A stretch of DNA of 64,000 nucleotides from Paenibacillus dokdonensis (GCF_004916975.1 NZ_STGQ01000001.1:3093674-3157673), one strand, 5' to 3'. Positions 8,373-16,887 are shown, numbered from the stretch's first letter. Translations and numbers: made by a program. The notes: generated by a model not told the origin, from the sequence alone.

Positions 8373-9230
8373 TTAGCGATGCTTGCTGGCAATAATATTA
8401 TGCGTCTTGGTCAGGTATTTCTTCACATTCTTGTATTCCGCACTCGCCACACCGGCAAATAAAATATCAATGATCGTAAGCATGGCAATGCGCGAACCCA
8501 TTGCACCGCTGCGGATGGTCACCTCAGGAGTCGAGATATTCAAAACGATATTAGCCTTATCCGCGAGTTCACTTTTATTATACTTGGTGATGGCGATGAT
8601 GGTCGCTCCGGTTTTCTTCGTGATTTCCAGAGACTCCAAAATTTCCGACGTCTTGCCCGAATTGGAGATAAACACGGCGACATCCCCTTTATCGAGGAGT
8701 GTGGCTGCGGTTAGCTGGCTGTGGCCGTCCGTATACGCATGGCATATTTTATTGATCCGTGAAAACTTCTGCTCTGCATCAATGCCAACTAGACCTGAAG
8801 CTCCGATGCCGAAGAAGACAATACGGTTGCTCTGCCGAAGTACCTGAACAGCGCGGTCTACTTCATTTTTATCGATGACACTTAACGTGTCTTCAATCGA
8901 TTTGATATTGTTTCTTGACGTATTTGAAATAATAACGGACAGATCGTCTCCGGGCTGAATGTCGGTATATGGGTCCTTCTGCTCTTCCATGGAGCCAAGA
9001 GATGCCGAAATACTGACAATAAAACTTCGATACCCCGAATAGCCCATGGTTTTGCAGAAGCGAAGCACAGATGCATCACTGGTCTTCGTAAGCTGGGCAA
9101 GTCTTTTGATGGAGAGATGCGGAATTTCCTCCAGATTCTGCAGCACATACTCCGCAACCATTTTTTCGACAGGTGTTAAGCTGTCTTTCATTTCACGAAT
9201 TTTAATTAAAATATTATCATGGATCGACAT
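8373..9230 (-). CDS. MurR/RpiR family transcriptional regulator
   Basis: 285 aa. The N-terminal HTH_6 domain (about 1-77) contains LSIKRLAQLTKTSDASVLRF, and the C-terminal SIS sugar-phosphate-binding domain runs from about residue 125 (FFGIGASGLVGIDAEQKF, ISNSGKTSEILES). E. coli MurR of the same family senses MurNAc-6-phosphate; the murQ operon next door makes that ligand likely here. It is transcribed as its own unit toward murQ, with a promoter at 9275-9303 and a strong terminator at 8327-8364. The symbol murR is withheld because orthology was not tested. Confidence 0.92.
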   Translation of the reverse strand: MSIHDNILIKIREMKDSLTPVEKMVAEYVLQNLEEIPHLSIKRLAQLTKTSDASVLRFCKTMGYSGYRSFIVSISASLGSMEEQKDPYTDIQPGDDLSVIISNTSRNNIKSIEDTLSVIDKNEVDRAVQVLRQSNRIVFFGIGASGLVGIDAEQKFSRINKICHAYTDGHSQLTAATLLDKGDVAVFISNSGKTSEILESLEITKKTGATIIAITKYNKSELADKANIVLNISTPEVTIRSGAMGSRIAMLTIIDILFAGVASAEYKNVKKYLTKTHNIIASKHR

Positions 9231-9274
9231 ATGTATTACCTACTCACTCACAGTTTAATAGAAGCTCTTTTTTC

Positions 9275-9303
9275 ATCATAATAGTTAATTTTCCGAAAAA
9301 CAA
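9275..9303 (-). promoter_or_regulatory. Promoter of the RpiR/MurR-type gene
   Basis: On the minus strand TTGTTT (9298-9303), 17 bases, TATGAT (9275-9280), about 45 bases before the start codon. Confidence 0.55.
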
Positions 9304-9754
9304 GAATAGCAACTAAATGATAGGAATATTAACAATATTATGCATATAAAATTTAATTTCAAAAATAATCCATCAACATAAAATTTTAATTCTATTTTAT
9401 ATTACAAAAGATCAAAATGCAATGAACCTTACACGGTGCGTCTGTTTGTCTCTTCGATTTTACCCGAAAATGTTACAGGTAACTTCGTAGAAATGTGAAA
9501 TTTAATGAATCGGCCAACATGTGAATTCTTTCAGTAAAGCGCATACAAGTTTAAAATTAGCTATACTCCTACCTCCGACTCTCCTTCCATACCTTCTCTG
9601 TTGTACATTCTTACTCTTGTATCATAACTAAAAATCTGTCCGGAATCTATCATCAGTCTATTTCACAACAGCTTGTACATCTATTCGGGGCATCTGCCGT
9701 TACCATTTGTCCATTTCAGTCATATGATGCCTTAGTCATGGAAGGGGTGATGGG
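9304..9754. other. AT-rich intergenic stretch, no gene recognised
   Basis: About 450 bases between the divergently oriented regulator and the 78-aa gene. The left 120 bases are very AT-rich. No convincing ORF, RNA or clear promoter for the plus-strand gene was found, although TTGTAC hexamers occur near 9602 and 9674. Confidence 0.5.
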
Positions 9755-9991
9755 GTGGAAGCGTATTACAACTGTAGACAGTGTATGAACCGGAAGGTGC
9801 GTATTTTAACTAGAGACGGCATGATACATGAAGGAAAGATCGTGAACGTAGACAGAAATAACGTATATCTGGAAACAGAGCGAAGAGGAAATGTCACAAC
9901 CTCAGCTTTTGGACCTTATGGCGGATTTGGATACGGTAATCAGGTCTTAACCTTAAGCCTATTTACACTGCTCGCGATTGCGTTAATCTAA
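9755..9991 (+). CDS. Small hypothetical protein, possible SH3/LSm-like fold
   Basis: 78 aa on the strand opposite to its neighbours. The start is a GTG at 9755 with GAAGGGG about 7 bases upstream; nearby ATGs are out of frame. Seen: a CRQC pair at residues 8-11, then a short beta-rich stretch (KVRILTRDGMIHEGKIVNVD) that resembles the first strands of LSm/SH3-like domains, a Gly/Tyr/Phe-rich linker (FGPYGGFGYG), and a hydrophobic C-terminus (LSLFTLLAIALI) able to touch or enter the membrane. A clear terminator follows. I do not recognise the family; the fold suggestion is weak. Confidence 0.75.
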   Translation: MEAYYNCRQCMNRKVRILTRDGMIHEGKIVNVDRNNVYLETERRGNVTTSAFGPYGGFGYGNQVLTLSLFTLLAIALI

Positions 9992-10000
9992 TTGATTTCC

Positions 10001-10027
10001 TCTCCTCTCCAAGAGGAGATTTTTTTT
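10001..10027 (+). terminator. Terminator of the 78-aa gene
   Basis: Eight-base arms TCTCCTCT and AGAGGAGA around a 3-base loop, then eight Ts on the plus strand. Confidence 0.9.
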
Positions 10028-10034
10028 GTGAGTA

Positions 10035-10070
10035 GAAAAAACACGAAGCACAGCTTTCCTGCACCTCGTG
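10035..10070 (-). terminator. Terminator of the MetE-like methyltransferase gene
   Basis: CACGAGGTGCAG pairs with CTGTGCTTCGTG (one mismatch or wobble) on the minus strand, followed by TTTTTT. It faces the plus-strand terminator a few bases away. Confidence 0.85.
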
Positions 10071-10084
10071 TCGACTGTTAGAAG

Positions 10085-11218
10085 TTAACCCCAGATCTCA
10101 TGAGCGGTCTCAACGACAAGCCCAAGCTTGTTCCATTGATCCTGATCGGTTACCGTATTGCCCTCTTCTGTAGACGAGAAGCCACACTGCGGGCTGATGC
10201 AAAGCTGATCCAATTTTACATATTCAGCAGCTTCCTGAACACGCCGCTTCAAATCATCCTTGTTCTCAAGCTCACCGGTTTTGGTTGTGACTAGCCCCAG
10301 CACTACGCATTGATCCTTGATATGGCGAAGCGGTTTGAAATCTCCCGAACGATCGCTGTCATATTCAAGGAAGAAGCCATCCACGTTCACCCGCGAGAAA
10401 AGCTCCTTCGCAATCGGCTCATAACCACCATCATACAGCCAGGATGATTTAAAGTTGCCGCGGCAAATGTGGATGGTAATCGCCATATCTGCAGGCTTTT
10501 GCGCCACGGCATCAATGGTAATATCTGCGAACTGCTTCACCAGTTGATCCGGGTCAAAGCCCTTCGCTTTAATTTTCTCTCTGAAGTCATCGCTGAACAA
10601 TGCGCCCCAGCTAGTATCATCGAGTTGAAGGTAGCGGCAGCCTGCATCGTAAAACGCCTGAATTGCATCGCGGTATACTTGCACAATATCTTTGGCTACA
10701 TCCTCAAGCGCTACGTAAGAAGGGTTGTCCGCATATTTTTGGCTGTTAATTACGCCGGAATAGAAAATCATATTGGGACCTGGAATCGTAAATTTCGCCA
10801 CATGGTCACCCGCTGCGCTTTTCAAAAACTTAAAATCCTCCAAAAACGGATGATCCGCCGGAAAGCCAAGCTTGGATGCCACTGTATAACCTTTGGCCTT
10901 GCTCATCGCACCATGGAACAATCCGGTAGCACTCAGATCGAATACCTCGATGCCTTCCAAAGCTTCAATGAAGTCAAGATGCCACCAGGTACGTCTGAAT
11001 TCTCCATCCGTCACCGCGGTAAGACCAACAGCCTTCTGCTTTTCCACCAGCTTGATGATCTCTGCATCCTCAATGGATCGCAGGTCTTCCTTCGAGATCA
11101 AACCTTCATGGTATTTGGCTTTAGCCTCTTTCAAAGCCTGCGGCCGCAGGAAACTGCCCACCTGGTCTGCCCGGAATGGGGGCGCAATTCTTTTTGAAGT
11201 TTTTGTTATCGGGTTCAT
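10085..11218 (-). CDS. MetE C-terminal-like methyltransferase (YxjG/YxjH type)
   Basis: 377 aa from the ATG at 11218, supported by AAGGAGAG just upstream; a longer reading from 11248 lacks such a site. It matches the cobalamin-independent methionine synthase C-terminal domain: FRADQVGSFLRP at the start, TDGEFRR, and the zinc-site residues in IHICRGN, FFLEYDSDRSG and SPQCGFSS. Length matches stand-alone YxjG/YxjH proteins, which are linked to methionine recycling; the true methyl donor is not known from sequence. Single gene with its own promoter and terminator. No SAM riboswitch is visible upstream, unlike B. subtilis yxjG and yxjH. Confidence 0.9.
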   Translation of the reverse strand: MNPITKTSKRIAPPFRADQVGSFLRPQALKEAKAKYHEGLISKEDLRSIEDAEIIKLVEKQKAVGLTAVTDGEFRRTWWHLDFIEALEGIEVFDLSATGLFHGAMSKAKGYTVASKLGFPADHPFLEDFKFLKSAAGDHVAKFTIPGPNMIFYSGVINSQKYADNPSYVALEDVAKDIVQVYRDAIQAFYDAGCRYLQLDDTSWGALFSDDFREKIKAKGFDPDQLVKQFADITIDAVAQKPADMAITIHICRGNFKSSWLYDGGYEPIAKELFSRVNVDGFFLEYDSDRSGDFKPLRHIKDQCVVLGLVTTKTGELENKDDLKRRVQEAAEYVKLDQLCISPQCGFSSTEEGNTVTDQDQWNKLGLVVETAHEIWG

Positions 11219-11265
11219 TGGCCTTCTCTCCTTTTCTATATACAGCAAAAAAATGATTTCTTTTG

Positions 11266-11294
11266 ATTATCCTACTTCTCCAGGCGGTTAACAA
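11266..11294 (-). promoter_or_regulatory. Promoter of the MetE-like gene
   Basis: On the minus strand TTGTTA (11289-11294), 17 bases, GATAAT (11266-11271), about 48 bases before the start codon. Confidence 0.6.
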
Positions 11295-11340
11295 GAGTAA
11301 ATAAGTAAATAAAATATTTTTGGAGCATTTGATGTAACTC

Positions 11341-11369
11341 AAACAAAAGGCAGCCCGGAGGCTGCCTTT
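11341..11369 (-). terminator. Terminator of the Gfo/Idh operon
   Basis: AAAGGCAGCC and GGCTGCCTTT, 10-base perfect arms around a 4-base loop, then TTGTTT on the minus strand. Confidence 0.85.
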
Positions 11370-11395
11370 CTTCTAATTTTGTATACTTTGTATGA

Positions 11396-12358
11396 TTACA
11401 CAAAAGACACCGGCTGCCCCGTTTTAGCAGACTCATTCGCGGCGAGCGTGACTTCCAGCGTACGCAGCGCCTCGCTGTACGGAGCCAGGATCAAACTGCG
11501 ATCCCCGGTTTCCACTGCACGGATAAAGGCATCATCCTGCGTCTTATAAAAATCACCTTTGCCACGCAGTATCGTGGTTTGTTCAGGCTCCAGAATCGTC
11601 AGGTCCATGCCTTCCAGCGTTAATCTGAAATTCCGTCCCAACACTTCCAGAGATGATCGGCCATCCGGCTGCGGGAAAAATCCGGTGTCAATATGTCCGA
11701 GTGCACCCGATTCAAACACCATATTGACTGAAGCAGCATCCGGTGTTGTTATACCAGGAACGTCGCGGCACAGCTGAAGGGCCATATCAGCAGATACTTT
11801 GCGAACGTCACCAGCCAGATAAATCATCATATCCACATTATGTGTTGTTTGCTCGACAAGCTGACCCCCAGATTTGGCATGATCCACCCACCAAACATTC
11901 GGAGGAAGACCACCAAAACGGTATGCCCGGACCATGGCGATCTCCTTTCCCTCCAAATATTTCTTGGCGCGCTGCACAGACTCCATATATCTCAAACAGT
12001 AGCCCGAACCAGTAATAATGCCGGATTGGTCCAGAATATCCGCTTTCTTTCTTACTTCCTCCATGTCCAGACCAAGCGGCTTCTCCACCAAAAGATGAAT
12101 CCCGCGCTCTGCGGCTTTTTCTTCCATATCCCCATGGGCAAAGGGAGGAACACATAAAAACAATGCATCCAGCTTTTCCTTTTCCAGCATTTCGTCAAAA
12201 TTGGTGTATGCCGTTCCCCCATACTGCTGGACTGCCTTTTCCGCGGCTCCAGGTGCAACATCGCAGATTGCTGTGAGTTCCGCGTGATCATTTTGATGGA
12301 TATGCTTCATATGCTCTGCTGCAATGATTCCTGCTCCAACCATTCCGATTCTAATCAT
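11396..12358 (-). CDS. Gfo/Idh/MocA family oxidoreductase
   Basis: 320 aa. The N-terminal Rossmann domain starts with GMVGAGIIAAEH and carries CDVAPGAAE after the second strand; EKPLGLDMEEV (about 93-103) is the conserved Lys-Pro motif; the C-terminal domain includes GGQLVEQTTHNVDMM with the usual His. These enzymes oxidise or reduce sugars or cyclitols with NAD(P). Last gene of a five-gene ABC sugar operon, directly after a TIM-barrel isomerase-like gene; together they resemble inositol- or keto-sugar-type catabolism, but the substrate is not identifiable. Confidence 0.92.
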   Translation of the reverse strand: MIRIGMVGAGIIAAEHMKHIHQNDHAELTAICDVAPGAAEKAVQQYGGTAYTNFDEMLEKEKLDALFLCVPPFAHGDMEEKAAERGIHLLVEKPLGLDMEEVRKKADILDQSGIITGSGYCLRYMESVQRAKKYLEGKEIAMVRAYRFGGLPPNVWWVDHAKSGGQLVEQTTHNVDMMIYLAGDVRKVSADMALQLCRDVPGITTPDAASVNMVFESGALGHIDTGFFPQPDGRSSLEVLGRNFRLTLEGMDLTILEPEQTTILRGKGDFYKTQDDAFIRAVETGDRSLILAPYSEALRTLEVTLAANESAKTGQPVSFV

Positions 12359-12382
12359 GTACCTATCTCCTCCATTTCTCTT

Positions 12383-13213
12383 CTAGTGCGGATTTTTCCC
12401 CATAATAACATCCAAATGGCGTGATGTATCAAAGATCAGCTGATCCGGAAAGCTGGTGTACGGGTCCAGCTCGGCAGTCAGACTGTCGCGGTATTGGATA
12501 TCACTGAGTGCCAATCTGACATTCAACCAATCCACATCACCGGACAGAAGCGGGACGAAGCCAAGATAATTACCGACCTGAACCCGGAAGTCTTTAACGT
12601 GGATTTTGCGAATACGATCTCCAAGCGTGCGGATCCAGTGCTCTGGTTTGCCAAAAGCCAGTGTGTTCCCCACGTCAAAGTAGGCACCCACATGACGAGA
12701 TTCAAATTGATCGATATAGCGGGCCATTTCGAGTGGACTCCACAGGAATTTGTTCCATACATTTTCGATGGCAATGCTCACCCCGCTGCCGTCAATATCA
12801 TCAATCAGCGGCTGCAGAGCCATTTGCGACCGTTCCCATACTTGCTCATAGGTCACGTCCGTTTCAATCCGTCCAGGAACAACGAGGATCGTGTCCACCT
12901 CAAGCTCAAGTGCCAGCTCAATTTGCTTGCGGATCGAATCTACGCCTTGCGCTCTAGTTTCTTTATCAGGAGAACTAAGCGGGTAACGGCCCAGCATTTC
13001 GGTAGACAAGCTGCTGATGGATAGCCCATAGCTGCGCACAAGACGTCCTATGGCCTTTGCCTCGTCCGGCGTAGTATCCATTGTCAATCCAATACCACCG
13101 GAAGCATACAAATTCAGCTCAATTGTCTCAAAGCCTGCTGCTGCACTTGTACGAAGTAATTTACCCATTGGGGTTCCTGCCGGAAAGCACCATTGATTAA
13201 TTCCCTTTTTCAT
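12383..13213 (-). CDS. Sugar phosphate isomerase/epimerase-like TIM barrel
   Basis: 276 aa, AP_endonuc_2 (xylose-isomerase-like) fold. The start is placed at the second ATG (13213), which has AGGAGG 6 bases upstream; the first ATG touches that site. Metal-binding positions are recognisable in VSIAIENVWN (Glu), GAYFDVGNTLAFG (Asp), KIHVKDF (His) and TAELDPY (Glu). It follows a binding-protein gene after a long hairpin and precedes the Gfo/Idh gene by 24 bases. Known relatives include IolE, IolI and hydroxypyruvate isomerase; none can be preferred. Confidence 0.88.
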   Translation of the reverse strand: MKKGINQWCFPAGTPMGKLLRTSAAAGFETIELNLYASGGIGLTMDTTPDEAKAIGRLVRSYGLSISSLSTEMLGRYPLSSPDKETRAQGVDSIRKQIELALELEVDTILVVPGRIETDVTYEQVWERSQMALQPLIDDIDGSGVSIAIENVWNKFLWSPLEMARYIDQFESRHVGAYFDVGNTLAFGKPEHWIRTLGDRIRKIHVKDFRVQVGNYLGFVPLLSGDVDWLNVRLALSDIQYRDSLTAELDPYTSFPDQLIFDTSRHLDVIMGKNPH

Positions 13214-13256
13214 CTTCATCCTCCTTCATTCAGCCTAAATTTTGCATCAAATGGAC

Positions 13257-13288
13257 AAGTGCAAAGCCCTTAGAAGGGCTTTGCACTT
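13257..13288 (-). promoter_or_regulatory. Long intercistronic hairpin after the binding-protein gene
   Basis: Two perfect 14-base arms (AAGTGCAAAGCCCT and complement) around a 4-base loop. No T run follows, so RNA protection or partial termination is more likely than full termination. Confidence 0.65.
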
Positions 13289-13295
13289 ACACCTG

Positions 13296-14675
13296 TTATT
13301 TTAAGTTCGCTGACCACTTCTCGGCGCGCTGCTGCAAATCATCCAGGAATTTCTGAATATCCGGCGCGCTTCCCGTTGCCGCTTTACTGATAAAACCGTT
13401 AACGGCAGGCACAATGTCACTCATATAGAACGGATTTGCTTCATCCATCAGCTCCGAGTGTCCTACTTCCGCAATTTCCAGCGCTTTTTTAACATATTTG
13501 TCATCTGCCGACACGAAATCGGCATTTTTCAGCGTTGGTGTTTGAGCAAAGTTATCGTACATATATTTTTGAGTCATCGGACTTGTCAGGAATTTCAATA
13601 CTTCCCAGGATGCTTTTACGTCTTTGGCTTTTTTAGCCATGATGAACGGGTCAACAGCTACCCAACCTTCGCCGTTTGGTCCCATATTCAGAACAGGCTC
13701 AAAACGGTCCAGAAGATCCTTATTCTTCTTGCTTTGATATTCATTCATCGTTGCACCGCCTGTGGAATCAAGTGCGATGGCAATATTATTCTTCTCCAGA
13801 CCAAAGTTCTCGCCGCCTTGTGCGTTCACGAAACCGGCTGGAGGCAGCTTCGATGCTTCCTTCAACCACTCCATGACTTTCACCATCTCAGGTGTGTTCA
13901 GCTGCCACTTGATGCTTTTCACATCTTTAAGACTGCCTTCCGCTCCTTTTGCACCAAAAGCTAGAGTCAACGCAACAAATGTAGAGCCGTTCAGAGAGTT
14001 GCCACTCCAGTATAGTCCGTAATTGTCTTCACCGGTCTTCGGATTTTTACCCGTCATTTTCTTGCCCTTTTCGAGCAGCTCTGCCGGAGTCGCTTTTGCC
14101 GTTAATGGCTCAACTCCCCAGTCTTCAAAGAGCTTCTTGTCATAAATCGTCATTCTGCGGCCCAGGGCTACCGGGATACCAAACTGCTTAGTTCCGTCCG
14201 GCGATTTGGTGCTGTAGGAATTGTTCATAATGCCTGCCAGGTAAATGCTTGGATCGAAGCTTGTGTCCTCCTTGATGAGATCATCGAGATCACGCAGCAG
14301 TCCCTCTTGATACCATTGGGAAGCAAAAGCACCGCCTGTATACATGACATCAGCATCTCCGGAGAGCAACATAGCTGATTGTTTTGCCTTTACGTTCTCC
14401 CATGGGATTTGATACAGCTCGAGTTTGATATTCGGATACATTTTATAAAAGGTTTGATCCAGATATTCGTTAAGTCCAATCGTCGGATTACCTGTCTGTG
14501 CGTTAAGCCCGTTATCCAGCTGCCACCCCGCCAAAGCTACCCGTACCGTTCCTTTCATGTCAGATACCTTCTTGATTTCTACCCCGCCCGTGACATCTGA
14601 GTCCGAACCACCCGAGCACGCCGCAAGCGACAAGACGAGCACGCAGGACAATACCAGCAATAATAGCTTTTTCAT
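13296..14675 (-). CDS. Sugar ABC transporter substrate-binding lipoprotein
   Basis: 459 aa, family-1 extracellular solute-binding protein. Lipoprotein signal with Cys20 in SLAACSGG. Further features: ALAGWQLDNGLNAQTGNPT near residue 48, LSGDADVMYTGGAF, and a C-terminal ENW-type region (DDLQQRAEKWSANLK). Third gene of the operon after two permeases, followed by a strong hairpin and two catabolic enzymes. No ATPase is encoded nearby. Confidence 0.92.
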   Translation of the reverse strand: MKKLLLLVLSCVLVLSLAACSGGSDSDVTGGVEIKKVSDMKGTVRVALAGWQLDNGLNAQTGNPTIGLNEYLDQTFYKMYPNIKLELYQIPWENVKAKQSAMLLSGDADVMYTGGAFASQWYQEGLLRDLDDLIKEDTSFDPSIYLAGIMNNSYSTKSPDGTKQFGIPVALGRRMTIYDKKLFEDWGVEPLTAKATPAELLEKGKKMTGKNPKTGEDNYGLYWSGNSLNGSTFVALTLAFGAKGAEGSLKDVKSIKWQLNTPEMVKVMEWLKEASKLPPAGFVNAQGGENFGLEKNNIAIALDSTGGATMNEYQSKKNKDLLDRFEPVLNMGPNGEGWVAVDPFIMAKKAKDVKASWEVLKFLTSPMTQKYMYDNFAQTPTLKNADFVSADDKYVKKALEIAEVGHSELMDEANPFYMSDIVPAVNGFISKAATGSAPDIQKFLDDLQQRAEKWSANLK

Positions 14676-14757
14676 GAATCTTCCGTTCCCCCTTTGTTAA
14701 TCAAACTTGGCATACAGTACATTTGAAGTCTGCCATCCCGCTGATTCGAGGCGCTGC

Positions 14758-15627
14758 TTACTGCTTGATTCCCGATAATGCAATGCTTTCGATAATGTAA
14801 CGCTGCAGGAACATATATACGACAACGACCGGGATCAGACTCACCGTCGTAGCAGCCATAATGATGGAAGGCTGTTTGTCGATACCATTGTTGTACGTAA
14901 ACATCGCAAGACCGATCTGAATGGTATACTTGGTCGCCTTTTTAAGAATAAGCAGCGGCCACAGCATATCGTTCCATACGCCGAGAAACAGCAGGATGAT
15001 CATCGTCGCGATAATCGGTGTGCAGAGCGGCAGATATACCCGGCTGAAAACAGATACTTCCTTGGCCCCATCCAGAATGGCAGCCTCCCGAAGCGTGGTA
15101 GGAAGCTGGTCGAAGAAGGCCTTTGCCAGGAATGTTCCGAATGCATAATTGAGAGCGGGTAGGTAGAAAGCAAGATAATTGTCGACGAGACCGAGCTTGC
15201 TGAACAAAAGATATTGGGGAATCATGGTCATTTCAAACGGAATCATCATCGTGCTCAAGGCCAGCAGCAGCACAATATTTGCCCCTTTGAACCGGAGCTT
15301 TGACAATGCATAACCCGACAACAACGCCGATAGCGCACTGATTATAATGACGCCCGCGCTGACCATGATGGAATTGGTAATATAGCGGAACATTTTAATG
15401 CTTGTAAAAGCTGCTTCGAAGGTCTTAACAGATGGTTCTTCTGGCCAAAGCCTTGGCGGGAAATTAATATGAAGCCGGGCTGCCCAGTCGAAGCTCGTAA
15501 CAAGCATCCATAGAAACGGAACGATCATGACGAACGATCCCAGAAAAAGAACGATGGTTAGAATCCATTGATTCAGGGATATTTTCTTACGGCGATGTAT
15601 AATTTTTGCATCCACGGTGTTCATCAC
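14758..15627 (-). CDS. Carbohydrate ABC transporter permease, MalG type
   Basis: 289 aa with six predicted spans after a basic N-terminus (KIIHRRKK). The EAA loop reads REAAILDGAKEVSVF then VYLPLCTP. The C-terminus LQRYIIESIALSGIKQ is the standard CUT1 ending. It partners the MalF-type gene 46 bases upstream. Confidence 0.93.
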   Translation of the reverse strand: MMNTVDAKIIHRRKKISLNQWILTIVLFLGSFVMIVPFLWMLVTSFDWAARLHINFPPRLWPEEPSVKTFEAAFTSIKMFRYITNSIMVSAGVIIISALSALLSGYALSKLRFKGANIVLLLALSTMMIPFEMTMIPQYLLFSKLGLVDNYLAFYLPALNYAFGTFLAKAFFDQLPTTLREAAILDGAKEVSVFSRVYLPLCTPIIATMIILLFLGVWNDMLWPLLILKKATKYTIQIGLAMFTYNNGIDKQPSIIMAATTVSLIPVVVVYMFLQRYIIESIALSGIKQ

Positions 15628-15673
15628 ACTGACCTCCTAACTCAGGTTGGATCTGCTAAAAATGCTGCATGGA

Positions 15674-16624
15674 TTAATCGAAGCTGTCCTTGCGCCGGTT
15701 CAGCAGCATCAGGAATGCGGTGAGTATAAATATGATGATGAACAGCAGGTAGGAGGCGGCCGTCGCCATACCCATTTGTGAAGCAAGGAAGGCATTCCGG
15801 TAAATATACAGCACGACGGTCATTAAGCTGCCGCCCGGATTCCCAGCCGTTCCGCCAATGAGCCACACATCTGTAAACCGCTTCATTGCCCCGATGGTAC
15901 CCATGATGAGCATGAATACGAAAATGGGGCGCAGATATGGAATCGTAATATAAAACCATTTGCGGTAAGTCCCGGCTCCATCCACCTCTGCGGCTTCATA
16001 CAGATCACGCGGAACACTCTGCAGACCGGCGAGGAAAATGATCGTGTTGTAGCCAAGAGCCCCCCATAAGCTCATAAGGACAATGCTGTACCTGGAAACC
16101 TGGGGATTGGTGAACCACCCCACAGGATCGATGCCGAATAATCCGATGACAAAGTTGAGCAGCCCTTCCTTCGAGGGAAAAAACAAAAATGAGAACAGCA
16201 GCGTAGTTGCAACACCCGACACGACATTCGGCAGAAAAAACACAGCTTTGAAAAAGTTTTTACCCGTACTCCAATTCAGGTTGTTGATCAGACTCGCCAG
16301 TACAAAAGACAAAATGATTCCGAGCAGAACAGACCAAATTCCAATAAAAAACGTATTTGTAAGCGCTTGCCAAAATAAAGAATCATGTACCACATAGTTG
16401 TAATTGCTGAACCCCACCCATTTTCCGCCAACAGACAATCCCGAGGTTTGATGAAAGCTCATGATCAACGCGGCAATCATCGGGTAAATAGCAAATGCCA
16501 ACACCCCAATGATTAATGGCGCACTGAAAAGATATCCCATCCAGTCGTTTCGGGTAAATCGCTTCTTCCGCTTGTTTGATGTCTCCGGAAATGTATCCGT
16601 TTTCATATTTGCGTTTAATGACAA
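15674..16624 (-). CDS. Carbohydrate ABC transporter permease, MalF type
   Basis: 316 aa. The start is taken as a TTG at 16624 because GGAGGAG lies 6 bases upstream; an ATG six codons later is the alternative. The basic N-terminus (NKRKKRFTRND) is followed by six predicted spans and an intact EAA loop (YEAAEVDGAGTYRKW then TIPYLRP). First gene of the five-gene sugar operon that ends at 11396. Confidence 0.92.
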   Translation of the reverse strand: MSLNANMKTDTFPETSNKRKKRFTRNDWMGYLFSAPLIIGVLAFAIYPMIAALIMSFHQTSGLSVGGKWVGFSNYNYVVHDSLFWQALTNTFFIGIWSVLLGIILSFVLASLINNLNWSTGKNFFKAVFFLPNVVSGVATTLLFSFLFFPSKEGLLNFVIGLFGIDPVGWFTNPQVSRYSIVLMSLWGALGYNTIIFLAGLQSVPRDLYEAAEVDGAGTYRKWFYITIPYLRPIFVFMLIMGTIGAMKRFTDVWLIGGTAGNPGGSLMTVVLYIYRNAFLASQMGMATAASYLLFIIIFILTAFLMLLNRRKDSFD

Positions 16625-16766
16625 GCAGTTCTCCTCCTTCCGATGGCAGCGTCTTATTCAGAAGATAACGTCAGGATCATGGTGAAGCATTTTTTAAATA
16701 TGTATGTGCCCCTGTTTGGATTATGTACTCTTTTTTTATTTGTGAAGTACAAGCTAAAAGGAATAG

Positions 16767-16791
16767 AAAAAAGAGAGCCACCCGGGCTCTC
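16767..16791 (-). terminator. Terminator of the small holin-like gene
   Basis: GAGAGCC and GGCTCTC around a 5-base loop, followed by TTTTTT on the minus strand; the plus strand also shows CCTTTTC after the hairpin. Confidence 0.85.
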
Positions 16792-16800
16792 CTTTTCATG

Positions 16801-16887
16801 CTACTGCTTCGGTTTATCATGGTTTACTGCAAGAGTGATGATCATGACGACAAGTGTTAACAGAGCAATCAACTGGTCGATTGTCAA
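16801..16887 (-). CDS. Putative holin-like toxin (Hol_Tox type), 28 aa
   Basis: A 28-residue reading frame from TTG at 16887 to TAG at 16801, with GGGGAGG 8 bases before the TTG. The product starts MTIDQLIALLTLVVMI, runs on as a single hydrophobic helix to about residue 21 and ends with a charged tail (NHDKPKQ). Size, the T-x-x-x-L start and helix-plus-basic-tail layout match the small 'putative holin-like toxin' proteins common in Bacillus and Paenibacillus. An in-frame TAA upstream limits the start to TTG, or to the GTG at 16908. A strong terminator follows. No antisense RNA partner could be shown. Confidence 0.65.
   Translation of the reverse strand: MTIDQLIALLTLVVMIITLAVNHDKPKQ

Noticed and set aside
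11219..11395. SAM (S-box) riboswitch before the MetE-like gene
   Set aside because: Expected from B. subtilis relatives, but no S-box core or terminator/antiterminator is present in the short upstream region.
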